This document shows positions 46,232 to 57,774 of a DNA stretch of 64,000 bases, one piece after another (the first letter of the stretch is position 1; every line of letters starts with the position of its first letter). The DNA lies in the NCBI GenBank assembly GCA_017311185.1, contig JAESUZ010001712.1:1736001-1800000 (forward strand). The letters are read 5' to 3'. The position numbers were made by a program, and so were the translations under genes. Below the pieces are notes generated by a model, which was given only the letters and a program-made list of their open reading frames with translations, was not told where the DNA came from and did not search any database. The DNA is from Proteles cristata cristata (lineage: Eukaryota > Chordata > Mammalia > Carnivora > Hyaenidae).

Positions 46232-47760
46232 AAGGTTTATTGGTTATAATTTACATAGAGTAAAATTCACCTTTCTCAGATGAATAATTTTATAGATTCT
46301 GATAAATACATTCAGCCATACAACTACCACCACAATTAAGATATAAAATGTTTGCTGGTTAAGCATCAAACTCTTGGTTTCAGCTCAGGTTTCAGCTCAT
46401 GGTTGGTGGGTTTGATCCCCAAATTCACATGTGGGGTTCTATGCTGGCAGTCCAGAGCCTGTTTGAGATTCTCTCCCTCTCTCTCTGCCCTTTCCCTGCT
46501 ATCTCTCTCTCTTTCTCTGTCTCAAAATAAATAAAACACTTTAAAAAGATATAAAACATCTTTACCACTTTAAAAAGTTTCCAGGTGTCCCTTTACAGTC
46601 AATCCCTAGCCTATGACTGTTCCTATGGTTTTAACTTTTCCAGGGTACCATATAAATTAAAACAGATAAAATGTGCCCTTATAAGGCTGGCTTTTTTTTT
46701 TTTTTTTTGGTTAGCATAATGCAATTAAAGTTTGTCCTTTTCTGTTGTGGAGTAGTATTGCATTGTATGGAATTCATCGTATGGAATGTATCACAGTATG
46801 TGTGTACACAGTATGGATATACCATAGTTTATCCTTATCCCTTTACAAGTTGATGACCATTTGGGTTGTTCGCAGTTTTAGGTGGTTATGAATAAATCTG
46901 CCATAAATATTCATGTACAAGTCTTTGTGTGAACCTATGTGTTTCTTTCTTTTGGGTAAAGACCTAGAAGGTAAGTTGGGTTGTGTAGTAAGTACATATT
47001 TGATTTTATAAGAAATCATCACACAGTTTTTTCAAAGAGTCTGCACTATTTTATATTCCACCCACAATGTAAGAGATATCCAGTGATACTGCATCCTTGG
47101 CAGCACAAGAAGTCTGTAGTAATATTTCACTGTGATTTTAATTTACATTTCCCTATGACTAAAGATATTTTCAGTGTTTATTTGCCATCTGTATCTCATT
47201 TTGTGAAATGTCTTGAAAAAAGTTGTCGATTTATTAAATGGAATTGTCTGTTTTCTTATTATTGAGTTGTCAGAGTTCTTTGCATATTAAAGAAATCAGT
47301 CTTTTGTTAGATAATGTTTGTAGATTTTGTTTTCCAGTAGCTTCTTTTTTTACTTTCTTAGCAGTCTCTTTTGGAGAATAAGTTTTTTTAATTTTGACCA
47401 AGTCCAATGTATCAATTTTTTCTTTCCTGATTTGTACTTTTTGGATGCTAATTGAGAACTGTTTCCTTAGCTCAAATTCACAAAGATTTTCACATGTTTT
47501 CTTCCAGAGATTTTACAGTTCAAGATTCTAAACTTATATTTATGATCTATTTTCAGTTAAGTTTTTAAAAGGCTGTAAGATATGGGTCAAGATTCCTATT
47601 TTTGTACAGGTATGTCTAGTATTTATCATTCCAGAAGCTTGTATTTAAAGTCTGTACTTTCTCTATTGAATTACTTCAGCACATTTGTCAAAAATCAATT
47701 GACCATATATGATGATCTATATCTGGATTCTATTTTAGGAGTTAGACACCCTTCCCTGTA
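46232..47760 (-). mobile_element. Old L1, antisense
   Basis: Starts 'tttattggttataatttaca' and runs through 'aagatataaaatg', 'ttagcataatgcaattaaag', 'ggttgttcgcagttttagg', 'atttccctatgactaaag' and 'tctttgcatattaaagaa'. The younger L1 to its left inserted at its 3' end. Confidence 0.88.
46350..46545 (+). mobile_element. SINEC, head-truncated
   Basis: Begins part-way into the tRNA-like head ('gctggttaagcatcaaactc'). 'tttcagctcaggtttcagct' shows a small duplication. TSD 'aagatataaaa' (46339-46349 and 46546-46556). Confidence 0.92.
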
Positions 47761-47764
47761 AAAG

Positions 47765-47935
47765 GACAGAAAAAAAATATTTTAGGTTTTGTAGGCCATA
47801 CAATCTCTGTTGTATAGACAACATGTGAACGAATGAGCCTGCCTATATTTCAATAAAACTTTGTTTACAAAATAAGCAAAAAGCTAGATTAGGCCTTCAA
47901 GTTGTAGCCTGACGACTCTTGCTGTAGTTTGTTTC
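47765..47935. mobile_element. hAT-like DNA transposon fragment
   Basis: 'ttttgtaggccatacaatct', 'caataaaactttgtttacaa' and 'gattaggccttcaagttgta' form a recognisable old DNA-transposon end. Family not assigned. Confidence 0.55.
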
Positions 47936-48004
47936 GTTGATCTGTGTTTATCCTTTTATCAATACTACACTATGATTACTGTGGCTTGTAAGGATTGTTT
48001 TGCT

Positions 48005-48770
48005 TTGTTTTGTTTTTCTTTTTTTTTTCGTTCCAAGTTTTTATTTAAATTCCAGTTAGTTAACATACAGTGTAATATTAGTTTCAGGTGAAGGATTTAG
48101 TGATCTGTCACTAACATACACCCAGTATTCATCACACGTGCTCTCCTTAATACCCATCACCCATTTAACCCATATCCTCATCCACCTCCTCTCTAGCAAC
48201 CCTCAGTGTGTTTTCTGTAGTTAAGAGTCTGTTTTATGGTTTGCCTCTCTCTCCCCCCACCCTTGTCCATGTTCATCTGTTATATTTCTTAAATTCCACA
48301 TATGAGTGAAACCATATGGTATTTGTCTTTCTCTGATTGACCTATTTCACTTAGCATAATGAACTCTAGCTCCATCCATATCATTACAAATGGAAAGATT
48401 TAATTCCTTTTTATGGCTGAATAATATTCCATTATATGTATGTATGTATATACATATGTGTATATGTATGTACATATGTATACTTATGTATATATATATG
48501 TATATACCACTTCTTCTTTATCCATTCATCAGTCAGTGGACATTTGGGGTCTTTCCATAATTTGGATATTATAGATACTGCTATAAACATTGGGATGCAT
48601 GTACCCTTCAAATCATTATTTTTGTAATCTTTAGGTAAATACCTAGTAGTGTAATTGCTGGGTTATAGAGTTGTTCTATTTTTAACTTTTTGAGGAACCT
48701 CCATACTGTTTTCAGAGTGGCTGCACCAATTTGTATTTCCACAGATAGTGTAAGAGGGTTTCCCTTTCTC
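48005..48770 (-). mobile_element. L1 3' end, antisense
   Basis: 'aaattccagttagttaacat', 'gtttcaggtgaaggatttag', 'cacttagcataatgaactc', 'ttccattatatgtatg', 'tgaggaacctccatactg' and 'gtggctgcaccaatttgtat' follow the antisense L1 order to the ORF2 end. Confidence 0.92.
48432..48506 (+). repeat. (TATG/TATA)n repeat inside the L1
   Basis: Impure TATG, TACA and TATA units. Expanded from the 'atatatac' stretch near the L1 ORF2 end. Confidence 0.93.
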
Positions 48771-49532
48771 TGTGTCATATATTTTTAGTTCGTGCTTTTC
48801 TTGTAAAAAATTCTTATTTCACCATAGAATGCTCTCTGAAACAACATATATGTCATAAACACTAAAATTTAAATCTTTCACTACTATTAGAAGCGTTCAA
48901 TTTGTCTTCGGGTTTTATAGTAGAAAAGCCAAAGTTGTTAAATGTAAGTAATGGTTATTATTGAGTTTTCTTCACATGGAGGCTTTAATAAACCTCAAGA
49001 TCATGTTAAAACTTAATAGTCTCAACTTGCCAACTACACTATATATTAGGAGTTATAGTCCCTTTGCATAAATATTTTTTTATTCAAGCTACAAAATCTC
49101 CTTTAACTTTCAAAATAACCAAGATTTAAATTCACCGCAGCTCTATGTCTGTGTCAGTAAGAGAAAAAAATCCACATGACGCGTTTTTAATATGTATGCA
49201 CATCATGCATCAAGACAAAAAAATAAAAAAAGACCTTTCTCAATTCCTTGCCTTCATGTTAGCAGATCAGTTAGTTGGCCTACGCTATGATGACATCTAC
49301 TGGCACAACCAGGACTGAGCACCCAGAGTTAATCAACATGACAGAGCAGATTTGAGTCTTCCTCTATGATTGCTGATTGCATGAGTTACACCAGCTTGAA
49401 TTTCTTAAGAACAGAGATCATGAGTTGTTGAGCTCTGTATCTCTAGTGCCAAATATTTGTGCTTGTCACCTTAAAGATGCTTTAAAACATGTGGGATGAT
49501 CATGAACACAGTTGCCCATAATCTAATCTTTT
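48771..49532. other. Unique sequence, possible L2 end
   Basis: 'agaacagagatcatgagttg' near 49410 may be an L2 3' end. Otherwise unassigned. Confidence 0.4.
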
Positions 49533-49546
49533 AAAAAGCCTGGAAT

Positions 49547-49760
49547 TTGGGGCGCCTGGGTGGCTTAGTCGGTTAAGCGTCCGACTTTCGCTTAGGTCAT
49601 GATCTCGCGGTTCGTGGGTTCGAGCCCCGCGTCGGGCTCAGTGCTGACTGCCAGCTCAGAGCCTGGAGCCTGTTTCAGTCTGTGACTCCCTCTCTCTCTG
49701 ACCCTCCCCTGCTCACGCTGTCTCTCTCTCTCTCCTAGAAATAAATAAAACATTAAAAAA
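49547..49760 (+). mobile_element. SINEC, young subfamily (deleted form)
   Basis: Close to the young consensus. Exact TSD 'aaaaagcctggaat' at 49533-49546 and 49761-49774. Confidence 0.98.
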
Positions 49761-50429
49761 AAAAAGCCTGGAATCTGAGCAATACTCTGTTAATTTGATT
49801 AAAAAATAATAATAGTAAAATGTTTGAAAATGGAGTCTCTTTGTCTTTGTGGTTGATAAACCTCCCTTAAATTCTAACAATAAAAATAAATCCCACATTG
49901 CAAAAACAAATCACACACAACTTTACTCACAATTGCAAAGGTCCTAAATTTGATCTGTCAACTTCAGGTTAAGCATCTGTGATCAAAAGATAGCAATACG
50001 TTTTAAGGCACTTTAAAATGCATGTAAACAAATTAAAACAACAGTGAGAGGTTACTCTGTACCTATTGGAATGGCTAAAGTCCAAAAACTTTAACAATGC
50101 CAAATGATGCCAGGTATGTGGAACAATAGGAGCCCTCATTCATTGTTGGTGGGTAGTGAAATGTTACAGTCATTTTAGAAGACAGTTTTGACAGTACCTT
50201 ATAAATCTAAACGTATCTTATGTGTGGTCATGCACTCATACTCCTTAGTATCTACCCAAATGGTTGAAAACTTATGTCCACACAAAAATCTGCATGCAAA
50301 TATTGATAGCAGCTTTATTCATAATTGCCAAAACTTGAAAGCCACCAAGATGTCTTTTAGCAGGTGAACAGATAAACAAACTGTTATGAACACTATGAAA
50401 CACTATGAAATATTATTCAGCAATAAAAA

Positions 50430-50765
50430 TAAACTGGGAACACCTGGCTGGCTCACTCAGTAAAGCATACAACTCTTGATCTCGAGGTTGTGAGTTTAAA
50501 CCCCGTGTTGGATGCAGAAATTACTTAAAAATAAAATCTTTTTTTTTTTTTATTTCTAGGAGAGAGAGAGAGACAGCGTGAGCAGGGGAGGGTCAGAGAG
50601 AGAGGGAGTCACAGACTGAAACAGGCTCCAGGCTCTGAGCTGGCAGTCAGCACAGAGCCCGACGCGGGGCTCGAACCCACGAACCGCGAGATCATGACCT
50701 AAGCGAAAGTCGGACGCTTAACCGACTAAGCCACCCAGGCGCCCCTTAAAAATAAAATCTTAAAT
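50430..50765 (+). mobile_element. Old short tRNA-type SINE, split by a young SINE
   Basis: 'cacctggctggctcactcag', 'actcttgatctcgaggttgt', 'taaaccccgtgttggatg', then 'ttaaaaataaaatctt', where the young SINE landed. No CT tract. Confidence 0.85.
50541..50745 (-). mobile_element. SINEC, young subfamily (deleted form), antisense
   Basis: Exact 16-bp TSD 'ttaaaaataaaatctt' (50525-50540 and 50746-50761). Carries 'cacagactgaaacagg'. Confidence 0.98.
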
Positions 50766-50985
50766 GGGGCACCGGGGTGGCTCAGTTGGTTAAGCAGCAA
50801 CTCTTGATTTCAGCTCAGGTTATGATCTCATGGTCTACGATATCAAGACCTGAGTCAGGCTCTGCACTGACAGCATGGAGCCTGCTTTGGATTCTCTCTC
50901 TCCCTCTCTCTCTGCCCAACCCCCACTCATGCACATATGATCTCTCTCTCTGAAAATAAATAAATTTTTAAAATAAAATATTAAA
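50766..50985 (+). mobile_element. SINEC, older copy
   Basis: 'ggggcaccggggtggctcag', CT tract and 'gaaaataaataaatttt' tail. It abuts the split SINE. Confidence 0.93.
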
Positions 50986-51069
50986 ATTAAAAAATTAAAT
51001 AAAAAACTCAGGTCACAATTAGATGAATGAACCTTAAATGCATATCACTAAGGGAAAGAAGCCAGCCTG

Positions 51070-51279
51070 TGGGGGACGTGTGTGGTTCAGTCAGTTGAGC
51101 TCCTGACTCTTGATTTTGGCTCAGATCACGATCCCAGAGTCACAGGATCAAGTCCCATACCAGGCTCTGTGCTGAGCACAAATCCTGCTTAAGACTCCCT
51201 CTTCCACTTCTGCTCCTCTCCCCCACTCGTGCTGTTCCTCTCTCTCTAAAACATTTTTTAAAATTTAATTTAAAAAAAT
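51070..51279 (+). mobile_element. SINEC, older copy
   Basis: Diverged head 'ggacgtgtgtggttcagtca'. TSD 'aaagaagccagcctg' / 'aaagaagccagtctg' (51055-51069 and 51280-51294), one mismatch. Confidence 0.94.
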
Positions 51280-51745
51280 AAAGAAGCCAGTCTGAAAAGG
51301 CTACATATTGTATAATTCCAACTATATGACACTCTGGAAAAGGCAGAACTACGGAGACAGAAGAAGTTTAGTGGTTGCCAGTGGTTAGGGAAGAGGGTGG
51401 AATGAATGGGTGGAGAACAGAGATCTTTAGGACAATGAAACTATTCTGTATGATACTGTAATGGTGGATCCATGTCATTATACACTTGTTCAATCCATAG
51501 GATGTACAACACAAAGAGTGAATCCTAATGTATTCTATGAAGTTTAATACTAATAGATCAATATTGGTTCATCAATTGTAATAAATGTGCCACACCAATG
51601 CAAAATGTTAATAAAAGAAGAAACTGAGGGTGGTGTGAGGCAGTGAGCGGGAAGGAGGAAGAAGGGAGATATAGAAGAACTCTCTACTTTATGCTCGATT
51701 TTTCTATAAACCTAAAACTGCTCTAAAAATAGCCAGTAATTTTTT

Positions 51746-52575
51746 AACAAAGGAAATATACTTTTATCATATTGAGACATGCTACAGTCTTTGTTACAGT
51801 AAAAGAAAAAAAAGGCATGTGGTTCCTTAAGAATGAATAGAATGGGTTTACGTTCCCATGTTTTTCTCTGCTATTTTAAATGACACAAAGTCAATGCCAG
51901 AAGTTTATTTTACAAGTGTCCATGTAAGCAATTCTCTCTAACAGAGGCTATTTTGCTATTATAAGCCCTAAGGAGAAAAAGACTTTTTACTTAATCCTTG
52001 GGTTGATGAAATTAAACATTTCATTCGGTGGGCTTTTCATTTTGAAGTCCCTTAGGACTGAGAATTGCCTTTCTCAGAAAGTATTATAAATCAACTGTGA
52101 ATTGCTAGGGTGATAAAGGGGGAAAGGATGATTCCATTATAGTTTCAGCCAAGAGCTCTCGGGCACATCTAGCAGAGCCCTGCCAAGAAATGTTTAATAG
52201 TATGGTAGGGAGTTCTACTTCCTGGATCCTTGTGAAAAACTGAAAATTGCTTTGGGCCTGTCAATTCCATTGTAAAAAGTCTTAGGATGTAAAATTGATT
52301 ACCATTTTATCCCAGAAAGCAGAATGGCAGTCCAGAAAATCATGATTTCTATATGCCCTCATCTGAACCCCTGATCCCTACCAAAGGGGAAATATTTTTC
52401 ATTCACTTCCATAAAACTCTAATAAAGTGGATGTTTGGGCCATGGCTTGAGAAGTTTCAAGACAGAACTCTGTCTTCTGGCCTGAGTTATTTGGAGTTTG
52501 GGTCTGTTATCATAAAAATTTCACAGGATAACAACTTTCTGTCTTCAGTACCGAGCAGGCCTAATCCTAGTGAAT
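51746..52575. other. Unique sequence
   Basis: No gene seen. The 74-codon frame at 52353-52577 has no supporting context. Confidence 0.4.
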
Positions 52576-52593
52576 AGAAAAAATGATAATTGT

Positions 52594-52815
52594 GGGGCGC
52601 CTGGGTGGCTTAGTCGGTTAAGCGTCTGACTTTCGCTTAGGTCATGATCTCGCGGTTCGTGGGTTCGAGCCCGCGTCGGGCTCTGTGCTGACTGCCAGCT
52701 CAGAGCCTGGAGCCTGTTTCAGTCTGTGACTCCCTCTCTCTCTGACCCTCCCCTGCTCACGCTGTCTCTCTCTCTCTCCTAGAAATAAAGAATATTAAAA
52801 AAAAATACTTTAAAA
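52594..52815 (+). mobile_element. SINEC, young subfamily (deleted form)
   Basis: Near consensus with a 1-nt loss in 'gagcccgcgtcggg'. The tail 'aaagaatattaaaaa' departs from the usual 'aaataaaacatt'. 18-bp TSD (52576-52593 and 52816-52833), one mismatch. Confidence 0.97.
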
Positions 52816-52833
52816 AGAAAAAATGATAGTTGT

Positions 52834-53307
52834 AAGAGACGATCATAGCTGTAACTGTTCATATTATTCAGGTTAAAACATATTATTTTGGTCTCATGCT
52901 ATTAAATGTGCTTGGTCGTGTCTAAGGAAAAGACCCTGTGCCAAATAGAGACCAAAAGCCAAAAGAAGTGAATCTCTGCACACCCCTTGGCATCCTACCT
53001 TGCACTTAGCTTGCTCTGACATCACCTGGGGCACTTACAAAGCCTAATCTACCTGGGGTTTCTGGGAGAAAAACAGACCCCATAAGATTCGGGCAGCCTT
53101 AGAAAGTCTCCTACCAGCCTAAACTTGGATTAGGAATGTATTTCTTTACCTTATTCTGTAAATTGCAGTTCTCTCTGGTTGCTCACTGTGTACTGCATTT
53201 ATAGTGATCACTAATCCTCTTGGGGTGAATCCATTTGTCAGATTGCCCTCTTCTGTAGCATCTGGCGAAGAACAGGGCCCTAAAGAAATCACATATGCCT
53301 TTCTTTT
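52834..53307. other. Unique sequence
   Basis: Nothing recognised. Confidence 0.4.
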
Positions 53308-53950
53308 TTTTTTATTGAAATATAATTAACCTACAATGTTATATTGGTTTCAATGTACAACAGGTAATTCAACAATTCTATATTCTATACATTACCCACT
53401 GCTCACCATGAAAAGTGTAGTCACCATACAACATTATTACAATATTACTGATTATATTTCCTATGCTTTACTTTTCATCTGTGTGACTTATTTATTTTGT
53501 AACTGAAGTCTGTACTTTTTAAAATTTTATTTACTTATTTTAAGTTTTTTTCTTTTTTCTTTTTTCTTTTTTTTTTTTTTTTTTTTGAGAGAGAGAAGGC
53601 AAACACGAGCTGAGGAGCAGAGAGAGGGGGAAGGCACAGAGTCCGCAGCAGGCTCCAGACCCCCAGCTGTCAGCACAGAGCTTGATGCTATACACATTGT
53701 ATATATACAATTGTACAATGGAATATTGTGTATATTTATCTCTATCCATTCATCTATTCATGGACATTTGAGTTGCTCCCACAATCCCAGCTATTGTAAA
53801 TGATGCCCCATTAAACATAGGGGTGCATAAAATTTTATGAATTTGTGTTTTCCTTTTCTTTGGGTAATCATCTCTTCTCTATCTATTGAAGAAAGAGGAA
53901 TAATTTTGGAAGAAGAGTTGGAATGCTTAGAGGATTGTCCAATGCACTGT
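53308..53950 (-). mobile_element. Old L1, antisense, interrupted
   Basis: 'tttattgaaatataattaac', 'tttcaatgtacaacaggtaa', then beyond the SINE remnant 'tatctctatccattcatcta' and 'catttgagttgctcccac'. Confidence 0.8.
53550..53688 (-). mobile_element. SINEC fragment, antisense, head missing
   Basis: T-run with TTTTTTC units, GA tract, 'gcagcaggctccagaccccc' and 'gtcagcacagagcttgatgc', then stops. The tRNA-like head is absent. Confidence 0.88.
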
Positions 53951-54284
53951 AGCAGCAGCCATTCTGCTTCAAGATGTTTATTTCAAGCAGCAACAGCAAG
54001 TAGTCATACATCTTTGCCTCCTACTTAGAATCCAGATTCCTTTGCTGAGAAGTTCAGAAAATAAAATACTAGTGGATAGCTGTTATCACCTTTTCTAATG
54101 TTTCCCTCGTCTTTCAGTACCCTATTTTATTTGTGGCACTCTTTTGATCAGACGTTAATTTCAGATACTATACTGAGGTCTAGTTATCTTTAAGGCAGAG
54201 GAGTCTGAGCAACTATACTATAAGTAGCATCAACTTGATTTTAGTGAGTCACTTGTTATCAATCAGACTTACCAAAATAGGACA
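53951..54284. other. Unassigned sequence
   Basis: Nothing recognised between two old L1 pieces. Confidence 0.4.
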
Positions 54285-55200
54285 AAATGAGTATAGAATA
54301 AGAGGAAAAGTAATTTGTAAATGACTTGTCAGACAAAGAATTAGTATCCAAAATCTGTAAAGAACTTATCACACTCAACACCCAAAAAACAAATAATCCA
54401 GTTACGAAATGGGCAGAAGATACAAATAGATAGATTTCCAAAGAAGACATACAGGTGGCCAGAAGACACATGAAAAGATACTCAACATCACTCATCATCA
54501 GGGAAATACAAATCAAAACTACAATGAGATTTCAAAATGGCTAAAATCAACAACACAAGAAACAACAGGTGTTGGCCAGGACGTGGATAAAGGAGAACCC
54601 TCTTGCACTGTTTATGGGAATGCAAACGTTGTGCAGGCACTGTGGAAAACAGTACTGAAGTTCCTCAAAAAGTTAAAAATAGAATGACCCTATGATCCAG
54701 CAATCTCACTACTATAGGTATTTACCCAAAGAATTTTTAAAAATGATACAAAGAGATATATATACCTCATCACTTATAGCAGCATTATCTACAATATCTA
54801 AATTATGGAAATAGCCCAAGTGTCTCTTGATTGATGAATGGGTAAAGAAGAAGTGGTATATACATACAATGGAAAACTACTCAGTCATAAATCAGTCAGT
54901 CAGAGAAAGACAAAAATCATATGACTTCACTTACAGTTGGAATTTAAGAAACAAAACAAACAGGCAAAGGAAAAAGAGAGAGAGAGAGAAACCGAGAAAT
55001 AGACTCCTAACTATAGAGAACAAACTGATGGTTACAAGAAGGCGGGGGGAGAGATGGGTTAAATAGGTTATGGAGATTAAGTAGTGCCCTTGTGATGAGC
55101 ACCAGGTGTTGTGTGGAATTGTTGACTTGCTATATTGCACACCTGAAACTAATATTACACTCTGTTAACTAACTGGAATTGAAATAAAAACTAAAAGAAA
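54285..55200 (+). mobile_element. Old 5'-truncated L1
   Basis: ORF2 C-terminal text ('gcagaagatacaaatagata', 'ctcttgcactgtttatggga') and 3' UTR ('gttgtgtggaattgttgact', 'acctgaaactaatattacac') end in an A-rich tail. The frame is ruined by indels. Confidence 0.9.
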
Positions 55201-55344
55201 AAGAGGCTTATCTTCTTACAAGTGAATGTTGAATTCCTCCTCAGTGGTGATCAGTTTCAGCCATCAGAAAACACCTCTCATCCTACTGCTTTTTCCCACT
55301 CTGGCTCTTCATCTGTAGCAGGTGATGTCATGAACTTAGTAAAA

Positions 55345-55600
55345 GCAGCACAGCATAGTCATTCAGCAGACTCTCTCTGAGTCAGCAGACAGGATTCAGA
55401 ACCTAGCTCACAGCTGTGTAAAATTGGGCAAGCCCTATAATCTCTCCTTTAGTTCTCTTGTCTGGAAAATGAGGATATTTAACTCTATCTCATGTAATTG
55501 TTGTAGGAATTAAAAATGCATGTATGTATAAATATTCTCAGCCCAGTGGCTGGCACCATTCAGTAAGTGGTACGTATTATCATCGTCATCATCATCACTG
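55345..55600 (+). mobile_element. MIR
   Basis: 'gcatagtcattcagcagact', 'acagctgtgtaaaattgggc', 'ttgtctggaaaatgaggata', 'ttgttgtaggaattaaa' and 'gtggctggcaccattcagt' cover the whole MIR order. It is followed by a small ATC run (55579-55597). Confidence 0.85.
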
Positions 55601-56190
55601 TTGTAATTATATTGCCATGTTACCATTATACCCCAAACAACAAACATGATGGTGAGGATGCTTGCCATTTTTGATTATATATTTGTGTGCTATTCCAAAG
55701 GAAACTACTTAGATTTCCATTCCTGTGCAAGATGACTCATACTGTTCTTTCTTCAAAGACATTTGAAGGAAAGAGTGGGAATTTGGAACAATAGTGTGCT
55801 TCATGTTAAAACACCATGTACCAAAGAATGGCAGTTATTTCTCACAAGTGCAAACTCAGAAATTTGAATCCAACTTTTTGCATTAATCCATGGAGCAGGG
55901 ATGAGAGAGGAGTGTTAGGTATTATCTTCTCCAACACATAAAAACAGTGGCTTATCAGAGTAGCCCTGTTCACAAAGATCCACCGTCATGACCCTTTGGC
56001 TGAGAGTCCTATAAAAGACACTGTAGTTCCAATTGCTGTTCTTCCCTTCTCCATCACTCCTGGAATTCAAATCTGTTCAAGTATCAGCAGCAATATGCTC
56101 AAGGAAGGTCGATTCTGCCTCTGGGAACGAATCATACATAAGCAGCCAAAGCCAATCATGGTAGTCCCACTTCCCTTTATTTACATTGAT
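55601..56190. other. Unique sequence
   Basis: Nothing recognised. The 73-codon frame at 55996 runs into the next SINE. Confidence 0.4.
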
Positions 56191-56204
56191 TTAAGAATAA
56201 GAGT

Positions 56205-56425
56205 GTGCGGTGCCTGAATGTCTCAGTCGGTTAAGTGTCTGACTCTTAATTTCAACTTAGGTCATGATCTCATGGCTCATGAATTCAAGCCTGCATCGAG
56301 CTCTGTGACCACAGCGTGGAGCCTGCTTGGGATTCTCTCTCTTCCCTCTCTCTGCCCCTATGCTGCTCACACTCTCTTTATCTCAAAATAAATAAATAAA
56401 CTTAAAAAAATATTTTTTAAAAGAA
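56205..56425 (+). mobile_element. SINEC, older copy
   Basis: 'ggtgcctgaatgtctcagtc', core 'cacagcgtggagcctgcttg' and tail 'caaaataaataaataaac'. Flanks 'aagaataagagtgtg' / 'aagaacgagaatgtg'. Confidence 0.92.
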
Positions 56426-56934
56426 CGAGAATGTGACATGATGGGGGTCAATTAATTGTAAGGAAAAACCAGCTGGGGGTTATTAAAAATATTTTCTTCC
56501 CTTATAAAAGACAAAGTCATATGAGAAGAAAACCCTTTCTTTTCAGATGAAGGCAGAACATTTGGATCAGTGGCGGCTGTCATGTGACCACAAGGAGAAA
56601 GCCAAAAGAAATGCAGTCTAGCTGACCAAGAGCTCAAACATCCTTAAGCCTTCCAAGACCTCCCACATCCAGACTTCTTTTTATGTCAGCTAATACCCTT
56701 ATTGTTTAGCCATGGTTAATCAAATATTCTGTTATTTACAATCTCCTAATTAATTCAAGCCATAATCCATGTGGTTCTAAGCTGAAACCATTGATGTGTG
56801 AAGTTAAGAGCGTTCCAAAGCTCTTTATGAAAAGGATATGTTATGGGGAAATACACAGTGCACATTTTAACTAGGCTCATAACAACATTGTATTGTCATA
56901 TATCCCCAAATCCCCCGATACATTAGGATGAAAA
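56426..56934. other. Unique sequence
   Basis: Nothing recognised. Confidence 0.4.
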
Positions 56935-57185
56935 GCAGATGAGCTTTAGAGTGAGACGGGTATGAACCTGAACCTTAGCTCTGCCACTTACCGGTAGTGT
57001 GAACTTTTAAGCAAATTATTTAACATCTCTGAGCCTCATTTCTGAAATTTGTCAAACAGAAGAAAACAATACTTACCTGGTAACATTTGTGGTAAAGATC
57101 GTATAGAAATACATAGAAAGCATTCTGTCACTTAATCTCTCTTTTGAATATGCAGACCCTGGCACATGGAGGGCCTTAATTTGAT
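56935..57185 (+). mobile_element. MIR
   Basis: 'ttagctctgccacttaccgg', 'agcaaattatttaacatctc', 'tgagcctcatttctgaaat' and 'aatacttacctggtaac' match MIR. Confidence 0.8.
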
Positions 57186-57208
57186 GTCTGTAAAATTTGT
57201 TGCTTATA

Positions 57209-57420
57209 GGGGTGCCTGGGTGGCTTAGTCGGTTAAGCGTCTGACTTTCGCTCAGGTCATGAGCTCGCGGTTCGTGGGTTCCAGCCCCGCGTCCGGCTCT
57301 GTGCTGACTGCCAGCTCAGAGCCTGGAGCCTGTTTCAGTCTGTGACTCCCTCTCTCTCTGACCCTCCCCTGCTCACGCTGTCTCTCTCTCTCCTAGAAAT
57401 AAATAAAACCATTAAAAAAA
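57209..57420 (+). mobile_element. SINEC, young subfamily (deleted form)
   Basis: Near consensus. Exact 17-bp TSD 'aaaatttgttgcttata' (57192-57208 and 57421-57437). Confidence 0.98.
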
Positions 57421-57501
57421 AAAATTTGTTGCTTATAAACTGGAATTTATGCAGGCAATCAAGACTTACGATCATCCTATAGGTTTCATAAATGCACTCC
57501 C

Positions 57502-57760
57502 AGGCTACCTGGGTGATTCAGTCAGCTATGCATCTGACTCAGCTCATGATCTCCAGGTTCATGGGATAGAGCCCCACATCAGGTTCTGCACTAAGCATGG
57601 AGGCTGCTTGGGATTTTCTCTCCCTCCTTCCCTCTCTCTCTGCCCTTCCCACATTTGCTCTTTCTCTAAAAAATAAATAAATAAAAATAAAATAAAATAA
57701 AAGATTCTCTGCATTCTCAAATAAACAATAAGAACTTCTAAAAATAAATAAATTAAATAA
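57502..57760 (+). mobile_element. SINEC with long composite tail
   Basis: Older head 'ggctacctgggtgattcagt'. After an A-rich tail, about 38 nt of non-A sequence (starting 'gattctctgcattctc') precedes a second AAAT tail. Exact TSD 'ataaatgcactccc' (57488-57501 and 57761-57774) puts all of it within the insertion. Confidence 0.93.
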
Positions 57761-57774
57761 ATAAATGCACTCCC

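Larger units (their letters stand above)
49985..51745 (+). mobile_element. Old L1, interrupted by four SINEs
   Basis: Parts at 49985-50429, 51000-51069 and 51280-51745: 'tgttggtgggtagtgaaatg', 'ctatgaaatattattcagca', then 'ttgtataattccaactatat' and 'ggtggatccatgtcattata'. Direction and order are consistent. Confidence 0.8.
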
